Assembly: GCA_015243575.1 (NCBI GenBank)
Contig: CP042469.1
Coordinates: 1,764,929-1,828,928, forward strand
Length of the DNA stretch: 64,000 bases
Source: Clostridiales bacterium
Lineage (GTDB): Bacteria > Bacillota > Clostridia > Peptostreptococcales > Anaerovoracaceae
Direction of reading: 5' to 3'
The notes below the pieces were generated by a model. That model was given only the letters and a program-made list of their open reading frames with translations. It was not told the origin of the DNA and made no database searches. Position numbers and translations under genes: made by a program. Every line of letters begins with the position of its first letter. Positions within the stretch are counted from its first letter, which is position 1. Shown here piece after piece: positions 17,656 to 26,809 of the stretch.

Positions 17656-18750
17656 TTATTCAACAACAGTTACCTTTACGATCTTAGTTCCGAGCTCTGT
17701 AGCTGCTTCAACATCGGTATCCTTCTTCAATGTGATTTCGTTGGCAGCCAGTTTTGCGTAAACTGCATCATAATCTGCCTGTGAGAAGGTATTGAATTTG
17801 GATGTTTCCATTGGAAGCTGTACGCCGTCCATGTCAGCTGCATATACGAGTGATTCTCCACCTGGGAACTTTCCATCATAGTATTCGCCAAGAAGTGACT
17901 GAACTGCAGGAGCCAGACCCTTCATAGCAGAAGTGATAACGGTATCGGATTCAGAGCTCTGGTCAACGTCTACGCCGATCACCTTAGCGCCTGCTGCTTC
18001 AGCAGCGGACATAACGGAGTTTCCTACAGAACCGCCGCAGCCGAAGATGACTTCAGTTCCTTCTGCATACCAGGAAGCAGCAAGAGTCTGAGCTTCTGGA
18101 GATGCATCAAAGTTTCCAGTATAGTGGTATTTCATATCAATATTAGCAATTCCCATTTCTGCCGCAGCAGCCTCAGCGCCTTGAACAAAGCCGTATCCGA
18201 AACGAACTACCGCCGGAACTGCCATTCCACCCATGAATCCAAGCTTTGTATAGCCGTCTTTTACAGCCGCATATCCTGCAAGGTATCCGGACTGTTCTTC
18301 AGCAAAAACAACACCTACAGCATTGTCATTGGTTCTGAATTCTGTATAGTCGGCATTATGAGGATTTCCATCAATCAGAATGAACGTAACATCTTCATAT
18401 AAATCCTGCGCTAAGTAGATAGGTTCTTCGAACAGGAATCCAGGAGTAACGATTACCTTGGCACCGCCTTCAACAGCAAGCTGAATCGCTGCAAGATAAG
18501 CATCTGTGCTCTGTTCTGTGGGCTTGTAGTACTTATGCGTGATTCCTTTATCCTTTGCGTAAGCAACAACACCTTCCCAAGTACCTTGGTTAAATGATTT
18601 ATCGTCTATGGAACCAATATCGGTAATCATAGCGATTTCATAAGTTTCTTTTGCTGGGGGGGTAGTTTCTTTATCTCCGCCACCACCACACGCAACAAGT
18701 CCAAATACGAGTATGAAAGCTAACATCAATGCTAATACTCTTTTCAACAT
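17656..18750 (-). CDS. BMP family nucleoside-binding lipoprotein
   Basis: A 364-residue substrate-binding lipoprotein of the BMP/PnrA family. The signal peptide ends in the lipobox LVAC with Cys21, followed by a Gly-rich linker. The family core is evident: AMITDIGSIDDKSFNQGTWEG, then VIVTPGFLFEEP, FAEEQSGYLAGYAA and KLGFMGGMAVPAVVRFGYGF, and VIGVDVDQ near the C-terminal lobe. PnrA-type proteins bind purine nucleosides. The companion ATPase and permease genes lie downstream on the same strand beyond a terminator and the repeat array. RBS AAGGAGGAG; a TATAAT-like -10 lies at 18790-18795 on the minus strand. Confidence 0.92.
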   Translation of the reverse strand: MLKRVLALMLAFILVFGLVACGGGGDKETTPPAKETYEIAMITDIGSIDDKSFNQGTWEGVVAYAKDKGITHKYYKPTEQSTDAYLAAIQLAVEGGAKVIVTPGFLFEEPIYLAQDLYEDVTFILIDGNPHNADYTEFRTNDNAVGVVFAEEQSGYLAGYAAVKDGYTKLGFMGGMAVPAVVRFGYGFVQGAEAAAAEMGIANIDMKYHYTGNFDASPEAQTLAASWYAEGTEVIFGCGGSVGNSVMSAAEAAGAKVIGVDVDQSSESDTVITSAMKGLAPAVQSLLGEYYDGKFPGGESLVYAADMDGVQLPMETSKFNTFSQADYDAVYAKLAANEITLKKDTDVEAATELGTKIVKVTVVE

Positions 18751-18863
18751 TTTTTCTCCTCCTTGAATTATAGAAAATAATCTGTCCTAATTATAACGTA
18801 TCCCACTTCATAACAAAAGCATTTTTTACAAAATTGTTACAATTCGGTTACAATAAAACGTTT

Positions 18864-19670
18864 TTAATAAATTTCAGGGCGCCTGTGTTTTAATAACGGA
18901 AGCTGGCTTCTGATATCCTCTGCATAGTCGGGATCAATTTCTGCAAGGACAATTGATTCTCTTGAATCTGTTTTCCCGCAAAATTCTCCCCACGGATTGA
19001 CGACGCAGGAATGACCATAGGCATGATAGGATCCTGCCAAATCTCTTGCAGGAGACACCGCCGCAAAATAGAGCTGATTGTCAACGGCTCTTGCCCTCAT
19101 AGTCAGATCCCAGTGAGCTGGTCCTGTAGTCATATTAAATGCTCCCGGTAAAATCACAAGCTTGACTCCATCCAGAGTCATACTGCTGAAGAGTTCTGGG
19201 AATCTTACATCGTAGCAGATAGCAGTTCCAACCTTGCAGAACTCAGTGTCAAAAACAGTGCTCTTGTTTCCTGGAGATAAGGTTTCCGACTCCATAAATC
19301 GAATCCCTCCCTTGATATCAATATCGAAGAGATGTATTTTTCTGTGCTTTCCGATCAATTCTCCTTCCCTGTTAAAAGAGTAACTTGTGTTGTAAACCTT
19401 TCCGTCATCCAGCTCAGGGATAGATCCGCCGATAAGGTAAATTCCCAGCTCCTTTGCAATATCGGATAGAAATTCCAGCGTCTGACCTTCACCTTCTTCC
19501 GCATATTCCCGGAAATACTTATTTGAGTAAGGGCAATTAAACATTTCTGGCAGCGCTGCCATAGCCGCCCCCTTATCAGCTGCTTGGCGCAGCATAGAAC
19601 CTGCTTTGGAGAGATTAAGCTTCTTGTTATCGGTTACCATCATCTGGCAAAGTGCTAATTGAAAGGTCAT
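18864..19670 (-). CDS. Omega-amidase-like carbon-nitrogen hydrolase (Nit2 type)
   Basis: With the ATG at 19670 (GGAGGAG 6-7 bases upstream) this is a 268-residue nitrilase-superfamily enzyme. The catalytic triad is visible as Glu42 (LPEMFNCPY), Lys111 (HRKIHLFDIDI) and Cys152 (AICYDVRFPEL), at nearly the same spacing as mammalian NIT2. The stretches LSPGN, PGAFNMTTGPAHW and VVNPWGEF are also typical of omega-amidases, which hydrolyse 2-oxoglutaramate and 2-oxosuccinamate to the oxo-acid and ammonia. A longer frame to 19757 has no ribosome binding site. It is transcribed alone. Confidence 0.9.
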   Translation of the reverse strand: MTFQLALCQMMVTDNKKLNLSKAGSMLRQAADKGAAMAALPEMFNCPYSNKYFREYAEEGEGQTLEFLSDIAKELGIYLIGGSIPELDDGKVYNTSYSFNREGELIGKHRKIHLFDIDIKGGIRFMESETLSPGNKSTVFDTEFCKVGTAICYDVRFPELFSSMTLDGVKLVILPGAFNMTTGPAHWDLTMRARAVDNQLYFAAVSPARDLAGSYHAYGHSCVVNPWGEFCGKTDSRESIVLAEIDPDYAEDIRSQLPLLKHRRPEIY

Positions 19671-19845
19671 CACAACTCCTCCTTGAATAAACGCTAATGA
19701 AAGGCTTTGAGTCTTATTATATAAGAAAACTACCAAATTATCTATTGATCCTTTCATAAATTTCTATGGATCGAGCTTATCTATGATACAATGATTCTAG
19801 AAAATCATGATTTAAGTAAATAACAATAATAAGGAGGGGAAAATC

Positions 19846-20367
19846 GTGGCCATCACGTCAGAAGAATACAAAAAAATAGAAATGCTGAATCTTGATAAGC
19901 ACATTCAGCTTGTTGATGGTTATATCGCAACAGGCTTAGATATAGATGATATCACCATACATTACGCTGTCGATCAAGAGAGAATTCTCATCGTTCTACA
20001 TAGCTATGGCTTTTCTGCAGGACCGGTACATGGAGATGAAACAGACTCAAAGAAAATGTATAAGGGCCTCCCTTTTCAATACATTGAAGCATACGTAAAA
20101 GAATATTACCCCGGTTTTATTGAGGAAGCGAATGAAAAACACAACACTGATATAACCAGCGTCAATCATATAACAATCGAACAGTTTCTTAATGAGAATC
20201 ACCCCGATTGGTGTTCCCGGATCTCAAAAACAAAGTCATCACTGTTTGGAATCTCTACAGCAGAATTAAACGGTGCAAGCTATTATAAATCCCAGACCGA
20301 GCGGCAAAGCAGTGAGGGAAAGAGTGACGGTTTTTTTAACTTTATAACAAAACACATCAAAAAATAA
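19846..20367 (+). CDS. Hypothetical protein, 173 residues
   Basis: I do not recognise this protein. It starts with GTG 7 bases after AAGGAGGGG, a strong site that supports expression. It is acidic and soluble, with no signal peptide or membrane segment. Residues 1-60 have a helical pattern (SEEYKKIEMLNLDKHIQLVDGYI) and 85-125 include a second helical block; the tail (about 145-173) is Ser/Lys-rich. The phrase DIDDITIHYAVDQERILIVLHSYGF could be a small alpha/beta unit or a short helix-turn-helix-like segment. It ends at a shared terminator with the convergent CAP gene. Confidence 0.65.
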   Translation: MAITSEEYKKIEMLNLDKHIQLVDGYIATGLDIDDITIHYAVDQERILIVLHSYGFSAGPVHGDETDSKKMYKGLPFQYIEAYVKEYYPGFIEEANEKHNTDITSVNHITIEQFLNENHPDWCSRISKTKSSLFGISTAELNGASYYKSQTERQSSEGKSDGFFNFITKHIKK

Positions 20368-20373
20368 GGAAAA

Positions 20374-20400
20374 AGCGGGCCTTGCGGTCCGCTAATTTTT
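20374..20400. terminator. Terminator between two convergent genes
   Basis: AGCGGGCC-ttgc-GGTCCGCT forms an 8-bp stem (one G-U) followed on the plus strand by AATTTTTT, and preceded by AAAAA so it can also work on the minus strand. It separates the hypothetical gene at 19846 from the CAP-domain gene. Confidence 0.7.
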
Positions 20401-20412
20401 TAACACTCATGG

Positions 20413-21231
20413 TTATGGTCTGATAAACATCTGTACCCAGTATGTGTTTCCATTACTGTCTGTTACATAACCAACTCCGATTTCAGTATAACTGGAATTC
20501 AGGATGTTGGCACGATGACCTTCGGAATTCATCCAGCCGTTCATAACTGCGGAAGGTGTCTTCTGACCTTTGGCAATATTTTCGCCAGCAGCTGTGTATG
20601 TGATTCCAAACTGTTTCATCATATCAAATGGTGATCCGTATGTAGGTGATGTATGGGAGAAGTAATTCTTGTCTCTGAGATCCTCTGCCTTTGTCTCTGC
20701 TACTGAAGCAAGTTTTGTGTTGACTTTCAGAGCGGATAGACCAGCTGCAGCTCTCTCTTTGTTTACCAAATCAACAACCTGCTGTTCATAGTCTCCTATT
20801 GCTGCATTATCGGTGTTGGTATTGGTATTTGTGTTAGTGTTTGAATCCGTATCCGCCGGCTTGGTAGGGGTAGTTGTATCTGGAGTCGTCGGCTTAGTTG
20901 GGGTAGTTGTATCTGGGGTTGTTGGCTTTGTTGGGGTGGCAGGGGTGCTTGGCTTTGAAGGTGTTATTACAGAAACGTTCTTACCGTACTGCTTTATCAA
21001 CTCCTGCAGCTGGGCGCTGTCTAATTTTCCGCAAGACAGCTGGCTATAGTTTGATTTTACTTTGCTGATCGTGTCTTGAGACAATTGATTGTATATTTTA
21101 CTGAGATTCGTATTTGAAGTGATGTTTTGACTTAAACTGCAATTTTGTTCCGCTGCAAATGCCTGGCCTGGTACTGCCACAGCAATCAGCATTCCGAGAG
21201 TTAACGTAACTTTGACAAATTGGTTTTTCAT
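20413..21231 (-). CDS. Secreted CAP (SCP/PR-1) domain protein
   Basis: From the ATG at 21231 (AAGGAGG 6-7 bases upstream) this is a 272-residue exported protein. An N-terminal signal peptide (MKNQFVKVTLTLGMLIAVAV, cleaved after AFA) leads to a ~70-residue helical region. A Thr/Pro linker with repeated TPTKPTTPDTT units and an Asn/Thr run (about 100-145) follows. The C-terminal CAP domain has VDLVNKERAAAGLSALKV, YFSHTSP, AGENIAKG and MNSEGHRANIL, with the His/Glu site residues typical of the YkwD group. Such proteins are found in the envelope or spore coat of Clostridia; the biochemical role is unclear. Confidence 0.88.
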   Translation of the reverse strand: MKNQFVKVTLTLGMLIAVAVPGQAFAAEQNCSLSQNITSNTNLSKIYNQLSQDTISKVKSNYSQLSCGKLDSAQLQELIKQYGKNVSVITPSKPSTPATPTKPTTPDTTTPTKPTTPDTTTPTKPADTDSNTNTNTNTNTDNAAIGDYEQQVVDLVNKERAAAGLSALKVNTKLASVAETKAEDLRDKNYFSHTSPTYGSPFDMMKQFGITYTAAGENIAKGQKTPSAVMNGWMNSEGHRANILNSSYTEIGVGYVTDSNGNTYWVQMFIRP

Positions 21232-21360
21232 ATTTGTCCTCCTTTTCGTTTTCACTTTTGCCGGCCTATCTGCAATAGCGTCTATCCGGCATATCTTTTA
21301 AACTAGATTGGATTCAATAATGCTTCCCCATGTCCTAAAGTATAGGATTATGTTTCCGAG

Positions 21361-21405
21361 AAAAAAACCCCTCAATTTTTTCCAGCATATAAAAATGAGG
21401 GGGTT
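21361..21405 (-). terminator. Terminator after the NUDIX gene
   Basis: On the minus strand AACCCCCTCA, a long loop and TGAGGGGTTTTTTT follow the NUDIX stop codon by a few bases. The stem is strong and ends in a seven-T run. Confidence 0.75.
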
Positions 21406-21410
21406 ACCCC

Positions 21411-22040
21411 TCATTCCTTTCCAGTAATCAAATCCATCAAATGCTTTGTAATTCGTGCAGTTAGCCCCCAAATCACCCGTTCGCCGAAATGGTAAATTGG
21501 TACCGTAGATTTCCCTTTTCTCCAATTATAACCATTGGTTAAATTGATCTTTTCATAAGGAAAATCTGCTCCAATGTTGGGGATCACGTCGTAATAATAG
21601 ATTTCCGGCTCATTTTCTGCAAGAAAAGAAACAGGAACTAGAAACACTTCTTTGACTTCATCTTCATTAACGGACATTTCGGCAATGACAGAATAATCGA
21701 TAAGCCCAAGAAAACTATACAGCGTAAAGTTGCTGTATGTATGAAGGTAATCCAATTCAGCAATTACATGAATATGCTCTGCGGCGATATTCAATTCCTC
21801 CGCGGTTTCTCTGATGGCACATTCTTCAGCAGTTTCATCTGCTTCGATCCTACCCCCTGGAAAGCAGACCTCGCCGGGCTGCTTTTTCAGACTTTCAGCC
21901 CTAACTTCATATAGGATATGAAGCTCACCGTCCTTTTCAACCAATGGAACGAGCACTGAATAATATTGATAAACGCCCAGTGATTTTGGAATTCTATTCG
22001 AAAATATCGTTTCAAAATCTCCTATAGTATATTTCTTCAT
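21411..22040 (-). CDS. NUDIX hydrolase, probable CoA pyrophosphatase
   Basis: A 209-residue NUDIX enzyme. The Nudix box runs from Gly63 to Ile85 (GGRIEADETAEECAIRETAE, then EL) with the REXXEE core intact. The stretch before it (AESLKKQPGEVCFPGG) matches the CoA-specific motif of the NudL/YeaB group, which cleaves CoA to phosphopantetheine and 3',5'-ADP. About 40 extra residues at the C-terminus cover the usual end of this subgroup. The start overlaps the upstream DMT transporter stop by 4 bp (ATGA), so the two are co-transcribed. Confidence 0.85.
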   Translation of the reverse strand: MKKYTIGDFETIFSNRIPKSLGVYQYYSVLVPLVEKDGELHILYEVRAESLKKQPGEVCFPGGRIEADETAEECAIRETAEELNIAAEHIHVIAELDYLHTYSNFTLYSFLGLIDYSVIAEMSVNEDEVKEVFLVPVSFLAENEPEIYYYDVIPNIGADFPYEKINLTNGYNWRKGKSTVPIYHFGERVIWGLTARITKHLMDLITGKE

Positions 22041-22984
22041 ATCTTGTTTTCCTTTACCGAATTCACATATGTTTTCTCTACTTCATCGTCCGGCAGACTC
22101 TGACCGTTCCTATGAGCTATCTGCGTTTTCAAATTGATATAGGATCCAATTAGAATCAAGAAAATTCCTATGATACCATTGAACCGAATACTCTCATGAA
22201 GTGCAACGACTGCAATGATCGGTGCCAGCGCAGGCTTCATAAAAAAAACAATTGAAGCAGTCGCGGCGTTTGAAACTTCCATTGCTAGAAAATAAAACAA
22301 ATATCCGACTCCCGTCACCATTGCACCGATATAAAATACCAAAAGAATATTATCGGTGGTAATACCACTTACAACGGGCTTTCTCAAAATAAGAAGTATG
22401 GGAAACATTACCGCTGCTCCCATCAGAAAGCTGATGCTGGTCTGCGTCAATCCCCGCAGCCGCTTCACGCTGGTTCTGGCCATTGCACTGTAGAGTCCAA
22501 AGGTCACAGCGGAAGCCACACTATAAAATACGCCGAGAGGTGTATTTCCCTGATCCATATGAAGTGGATTGATCATAAATAAAATCCCAAGCAATCCAAT
22601 TCCAAGCGCTGCCAGCTTCACCCTGTTCAATTTTTCTTCGGTCATAAAATGCGCGAACAGCATTGTAAACATCGGGTTGATACAGAAGATGACAGCTGCG
22701 GTAGAAGCTTTGGAATTTTCAACACCAAATTGGAAGAAAATCATACTGATGCAGATGCAGACGATACCCATTGCAAGCATGTGCAGATAATCTTTTCCGG
22801 TAAATACTGTGTGATATTTTTTAATTTCTCGGAAAGCAAAAGGAAAAAGAAAGGCCCCTCCAATTAGGAATCTTATCATGGTTAGCTGATAGGAATCCAG
22901 ATGATTACCGCCTATCTTCAGGACAACCTCCATCGTACTGAAAAGTCCTGATGAAATTAATATGAATAAAACTAATTTCTTCAT
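22037..22984 (-). CDS. EamA/DMT family transporter
   Basis: A ten-helix drug/metabolite transporter of about 315 residues with two EamA repeats. The first repeat includes FSTMEVVLKIGGNHLDSYQL and the second VFYSVASAVTFGLYSAMAR, and conserved prolines end several helices. The C-terminal tail is charged. The preferred start is the ATG at 22984, which has GTGAGG six bases upstream; a GTG at 22996 is the alternative. The substrate is unknown. It is the first gene of a two-gene unit with the NUDIX hydrolase. Confidence 0.85.
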   Translation of the reverse strand: MKKLVLFILISSGLFSTMEVVLKIGGNHLDSYQLTMIRFLIGGAFLFPFAFREIKKYHTVFTGKDYLHMLAMGIVCICISMIFFQFGVENSKASTAAVIFCINPMFTMLFAHFMTEEKLNRVKLAALGIGLLGILFMINPLHMDQGNTPLGVFYSVASAVTFGLYSAMARTSVKRLRGLTQTSISFLMGAAVMFPILLILRKPVVSGITTDNILLVFYIGAMVTGVGYLFYFLAMEVSNAATASIVFFMKPALAPIIAVVALHESIRFNGIIGIFLILIGSYINLKTQIAHRNGQSLPDDEVEKTYVNSVKENKI

Positions 22985-23042
22985 TTTTTGCCTCACTTAA
23001 CATATCATTACAAAATTGCAGGAGTATCGCATGTTTGGATTC

Positions 23043-23741
23043 TTAGGTCTTAATCCATTGATGAAGCAGAGCGATCTCCTGCCATTTGCTCATATCCTCA
23101 TATAGAAAATCTGGACTTTGACTTTTCAACATATCATAGGATGCAAAGCCCGTTGCCACGCCAATACTGACAACTCCGATTTTTTTAGCGCATTGAATAT
23201 CGTAGATACTGTCACCTACGATAAAGATATTATCTTTATCAAATCTTACTCCAAAATATTTTTCCGCTTCGATGATGCTCGCCTCTGCTGCATCCCATTT
23301 CTCTCCATATGCGTCACCGAAGCCGCCCACTGAAAAATAATCACATAACCCAACGGATTGAAGTTTTATCTCCGCTCCACTTTTAAGATTACTCGTTAAT
23401 AATCCGCTGAAACAGTCATTGCTATTTTGAAGGAATTGAAGCAGCTCTTTAATTCCAGGCAAGATTCGTTTATTTACATTATGATCCAGAATTTCTTTCA
23501 GGTTTTTGGTATAGAGTAATTTGATATTTTCAAGATCTTCCATGTTCAAGCCATTACTCGATAGGATTCGATCCAAAATGACCGAATCCATTGCATGACC
23601 GATTCCAGCCTTGGTAAAAGCGTCCTCAATTCCATACAACTTGTGAAAGGTTTCATTCAGTGCTCTCGTTCCGTCAGCACCACAGTGCATCAAGGTACCA
23701 TCCAGGTCCCATAAAATCAATTTTTTCTTTTTTGAACTCAT
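23043..23741 (-). CDS. HAD family hydrolase (phosphoglycolate-phosphatase-like)
   Basis: A 232-residue HAD-superfamily phosphatase with a helical cap in insertion position 1. Motif I is WDLDGTL (nucleophile Asp12, acid Asp14), motif II LLTSNLKSG, and motif IV IFIVGDSIYDIQCAKKIGV with the metal-binding Asp pair. The architecture matches phosphoglycolate phosphatase-like or beta-phosphoglucomutase-like members that act on small phosphorylated metabolites; the substrate cannot be fixed. It has a weak ribosome binding site and stands between the DMT gene and a P-loop gene on the same strand. Confidence 0.88.
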   Translation of the reverse strand: MSSKKKKLILWDLDGTLMHCGADGTRALNETFHKLYGIEDAFTKAGIGHAMDSVILDRILSSNGLNMEDLENIKLLYTKNLKEILDHNVNKRILPGIKELLQFLQNSNDCFSGLLTSNLKSGAEIKLQSVGLCDYFSVGGFGDAYGEKWDAAEASIIEAEKYFGVRFDKDNIFIVGDSIYDIQCAKKIGVVSIGVATGFASYDMLKSQSPDFLYEDMSKWQEIALLHQWIKT

Positions 23742-23827
23742 TATTACTAACCGCCGAATTTCAAATCTAAAATGGATGAGATTCTATCGAGCAACACTAC
23801 AGCGCAGGACAGAATGCTAAAATAGAA

Positions 23828-23848
23828 GGCGGTGAATAACTCACCGCC
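23828..23848 (-). terminator. Hairpin after the P-loop gene
   Basis: GGCGGTGA and TCACCGCC form a perfect 8-bp stem with a five-base loop 28 bp past the stop. The minus-strand continuation is TTCTATTTT, a moderate T-rich tail. Confidence 0.6.
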
Positions 23849-23875
23849 AGATTTAACATATAATTTAGGAACGTA

Positions 23876-24295
23876 CTAATTGAGGATTTCATATTGCTGG
23901 GCAATATCTCCAATTTCTTCTGCTGTCGCACTTATGCTGACAACAAACTCCATCTTGTACTTTTGGGAGAGCTCATCCAGCCGTCTAAGAAATTCGGGCA
24001 GGTCAGCAATTGTTACATCAGCATGTTTCAATATGCTGTCTATAAAAATCACTTCTATATCATGATCTGAGCTGATAATTCCATATAGGAATCCGATATA
24101 TTCATCGCTGTTAGTTATGTGCTCATATTCCTCCATGCATACAACTCGGATCTTATACTTCAAGTCATACATGAGCCTATGATTCTTATTGATAAAAACT
24201 ACGCTGCCTTCACTCTTTGCAACACGATCATTGGCCAGCTGTATCATACTCTTTGTTTTACCGCTGCCTTTATGACCGATCAATAACTTAACCAC
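23876..24295 (-). CDS. Small P-loop ATP-binding protein
   Basis: Taking the GTG at 24295, which has GGGGG about 8 bases upstream, gives a 140-residue single-domain P-loop protein. Walker A is GHKGSGKT (residues 7-14), and the hydrophobic strand VIFIDSIL near residue 80 is a likely Walker B. The protein is too short for a kinase with a lid, and the partner is unknown. Similar short ATP-binding proteins are conserved in Clostridia without assigned function. A longer frame starts at 24340 but is less supported. Confidence 0.7.
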   Translation of the reverse strand: MVKLLIGHKGSGKTKSMIQLANDRVAKSEGSVVFINKNHRLMYDLKYKIRVVCMEEYEHITNSDEYIGFLYGIISSDHDIEVIFIDSILKHADVTIADLPEFLRRLDELSQKYKMEFVVSISATAEEIGDIAQQYEILN

Positions 24296-24374
24296 ATTAA
24301 TCGCCCCCTCATTATTTATTTGTTTGATTTCATTATACACTAAGTAATATGACCGGGCAAGACGAGAACGTCAT

Positions 24375-25400
24375 TTACCCTTTATTTTTTAATCTTAGTT
24401 GACCACAGGCGGCATCAATGTCGCTGCCCAGCTCTCTTCTCACGGTAGCTTGTATGCTTCGTCTTTCAAGAATCTGGCGGAACCGTTCAGCCTCAATCCG
24501 CTCGGAACCAGCCAATCCTGTCTCAGCAACACGGTTTAAGGGAATCAAGTTTACATGACAGTTGATCCCCCTCAGCTTGGATGCCAGTTCCTCTGCGCAG
24601 CCATCACTGTCATTCAAATCTTTGATCAGAGCATACTCGAAAGTGATTCTCCGACCAGTCATTTCGATATGGCTGACACATGCTTTCAGCAATTCGGCCA
24701 TTGGATACCTCCTGCTGATGGGCATGATCCTATTTCTAATAGCATCATTGGGTGCGTGAAGGGAAACTGCTAAATTAACCTGAGGAAAATCCTTTGCAAA
24801 ATCAAGCATCTCAGGCACCAGACCGCAAGTTGATACGGTGATACTTCTCATTCCTATGAACAGCCCATCCTTATCATGGACATTGATTAAAAAATCAGAC
24901 AGATTTTTATAATTATCAAAGGGTTCTCCTGTACCCATCACCACGATATTACCGACCTTTTCTTCGGTATCTTTTTCGATTTCAAGAATCTGATCTGTCA
25001 TTTCTCCGGCTGTGAGATTACGCTGCAATCCATTCATCGCGGAAGCGCAGAAACCACATTTCATTCGACAGCCTGCCTGAGAGGAAATACAAACTGTGTT
25101 GCCAAATTTATATTTCATGAACACACTCTCAATTGAGTTTCCATCAGCAAATCCAAAAAGATATTTTCTTGTGCCATCCTTTTGAGAGTTCTGAACCTTT
25201 ACAATATGAAGTTGGTTTAACTCTGCATCTGCTTTTAGCTTTTCTCTCAGTTCCTTGGACAAGTCTGTCATTTGGTCAAAACTTTCAACGCCTTTATGGA
25301 TCCAGCTGAAGATTTGCCTAGCACGAAACTTTTTTTCACCAAGCCCTTCCAGATAGGATTCAAGTTCTTTTTTTGTCAAGCTTTTAATATCAGTTTTCAT
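24375..25400 (-). CDS. rlmN: 23S rRNA (adenine2503-C2)-methyltransferase
   Basis: A 341-residue radical-SAM RNA methyltransferase. The cluster motif is C111-x3-C115-x2-C118 (SQAGCRMKCGFCASA), followed by the SAM-binding GTGEPFDNY and the C-terminal segment VRRELGSDIDAACGQL that holds the conserved acceptor Cys. RlmN methylates A2503 of 23S rRNA and also A37 of some tRNAs. Full length for the family. The start has CAGGAG 6 bases upstream. It follows the phosphodiesterase-like gene on the same strand with a 31-bp gap, so co-transcription is possible. Confidence 0.95.
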   Translation of the reverse strand: MKTDIKSLTKKELESYLEGLGEKKFRARQIFSWIHKGVESFDQMTDLSKELREKLKADAELNQLHIVKVQNSQKDGTRKYLFGFADGNSIESVFMKYKFGNTVCISSQAGCRMKCGFCASAMNGLQRNLTAGEMTDQILEIEKDTEEKVGNIVVMGTGEPFDNYKNLSDFLINVHDKDGLFIGMRSITVSTCGLVPEMLDFAKDFPQVNLAVSLHAPNDAIRNRIMPISRRYPMAELLKACVSHIEMTGRRITFEYALIKDLNDSDGCAEELASKLRGINCHVNLIPLNRVAETGLAGSERIEAERFRQILERRSIQATVRRELGSDIDAACGQLRLKNKG

Positions 25401-25431
25401 AAATCTCCTGTGAACTCCATCCGGTTGCAGC

Positions 25432-26598
25432 TTAGTCTACGGCAGACCTTTCCATGATTAATTTTACAATATCACGGCTGTACCTAAATTTTTCCGGTGC
25501 ATCATCCGCATTGACCGCAATCAGTGGTATCGCTCGCTCGTGAAGGGATCCATTGGAACGAAAACCATCCAGTTCCAGTTCTTCACCTTCAAAATCCGCA
25601 AAGGTATATCCTTCTGCTGCGAAAACAACATAATCACCAATCATATCCTCCGGTAGGTTATATCGCTTCATGGCCTCTGCCCTGGGACTAATCATATCAA
25701 TATAGGGTTCCGCTTCAAGAAATTTTATCAACCTCTCTTCTTCACTGTTCGAAGCTCCCGAAGAGCTCCCTGCGGGTTCCTGATTCAGAAAGAGGAATTG
25801 CATCCCGATTTCTATCACAGCTCCCTTCTTGCTTGGTTGATCATAATGGGGTGTTTTACACATTGCGTTAAATCCCTTGCTGCGAAGTTTCTTTTGCAGG
25901 TTGATTAAATGTGGTTTCCCATTGATTCCAAAGCCGCCGGTGATATAAATCTCCCGATCAGGGTCTAAATCATAAATTTTGCCGAGCCAATCATCGATCT
26001 TTTTCATCTGAAGAGTTGCTTCCGGTGTGTCAGGTGCAAAATTTCTCATCATATAGTCGTTTGTTGTACAGTAGATCATGTCTATGGTATTTTTTTTAAT
26101 CAGCTTGTAACATGCTTCCAAGATCCAGGTCGCTGCCTCCAGACTACCTGGCTGCGGCGGTGCCTGCATGTCCAAAAACCTTACAAGAATGTCTTTTGTG
26201 TTTTCCAAACAGATTCCAAAATCTACATTTCTTCCCAAACTTTCTCCAACCTCACTTCTTGCAGACAAGAGTGCTGTGGAAGCACCTTTGTTCCTCATAA
26301 AATCAAATACAGTCTGTGATTCAATAAAGTGATATTGGGACTTTCTTAGCTCTTCTCTTGGATTTAAATCCCCTGTTCTCTGTTCCGGATTGATCAGTAC
26401 ACTGCCTGTTATTCTGTGCTCACAGGGAAATTTGCCTGTGAGTATTGATGCGTGATTGACATTGTATATTGTAGGAACGGCTGCTTTTACGCATTTACAG
26501 AATCCGTTCTTTGCAATGCGATATATATTGGGCGTTCTTTCCAGGGAGATATACTCCAATGAACAGCCCTCAATCACGATAATCAGAAGTTTTTTCAT
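25432..26598 (-). CDS. Alkaline phosphatase superfamily protein (nucleotide pyrophosphatase-like)
   Basis: From the ATG at 26598 this is a 388-residue soluble protein of the type I phosphodiesterase/nucleotide pyrophosphatase group. The N-terminal strand VIEGCSLEYISLERTPNIYRIAKNG is in the position of the metal site, and PTIYNVNHASILTGKFPCEHRI matches the region that holds the catalytic Thr/Ser and the following loop. The canonical first metal Asp appears as Glu in IEGCS, which is unusual. IYITGGFGING replaces the usual TSDHG motif, so activity is uncertain. The frame extends upstream to 26685, but MKKLLIIVI at 26598 is the family-like start. Confidence 0.65.
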   Translation of the reverse strand: MKKLLIIVIEGCSLEYISLERTPNIYRIAKNGFCKCVKAAVPTIYNVNHASILTGKFPCEHRITGSVLINPEQRTGDLNPREELRKSQYHFIESQTVFDFMRNKGASTALLSARSEVGESLGRNVDFGICLENTKDILVRFLDMQAPPQPGSLEAATWILEACYKLIKKNTIDMIYCTTNDYMMRNFAPDTPEATLQMKKIDDWLGKIYDLDPDREIYITGGFGINGKPHLINLQKKLRSKGFNAMCKTPHYDQPSKKGAVIEIGMQFLFLNQEPAGSSSGASNSEEERLIKFLEAEPYIDMISPRAEAMKRYNLPEDMIGDYVVFAAEGYTFADFEGEELELDGFRSNGSLHERAIPLIAVNADDAPEKFRYSRDIVKLIMERSAVD

Positions 26599-26809
26599 TT
26601 CTGAATATCCCCTTTTCTCCATGTGTTTCATGTAAAAAATCCAATTTATCATGGATTTATTTGGATCAATATAACACAAAACCATATTGAACGCAATTTA
26701 ATCTAAAGATGTTTTTCCAGGAATATTGTATACTTGATTCAAATCCGCATCTACTTACCATGCCCCCTGCCGATTGTGCAATGCTCAAACGGATCTTCCA
26801 GACCGATCA

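Noticed and set aside
21240-21300. Riboswitch upstream of the CAP gene
   Set aside because: Only a simple GCCGG/CCGGC hairpin is visible; no conserved aptamer core such as c-di-GMP or c-di-AMP motifs was found.
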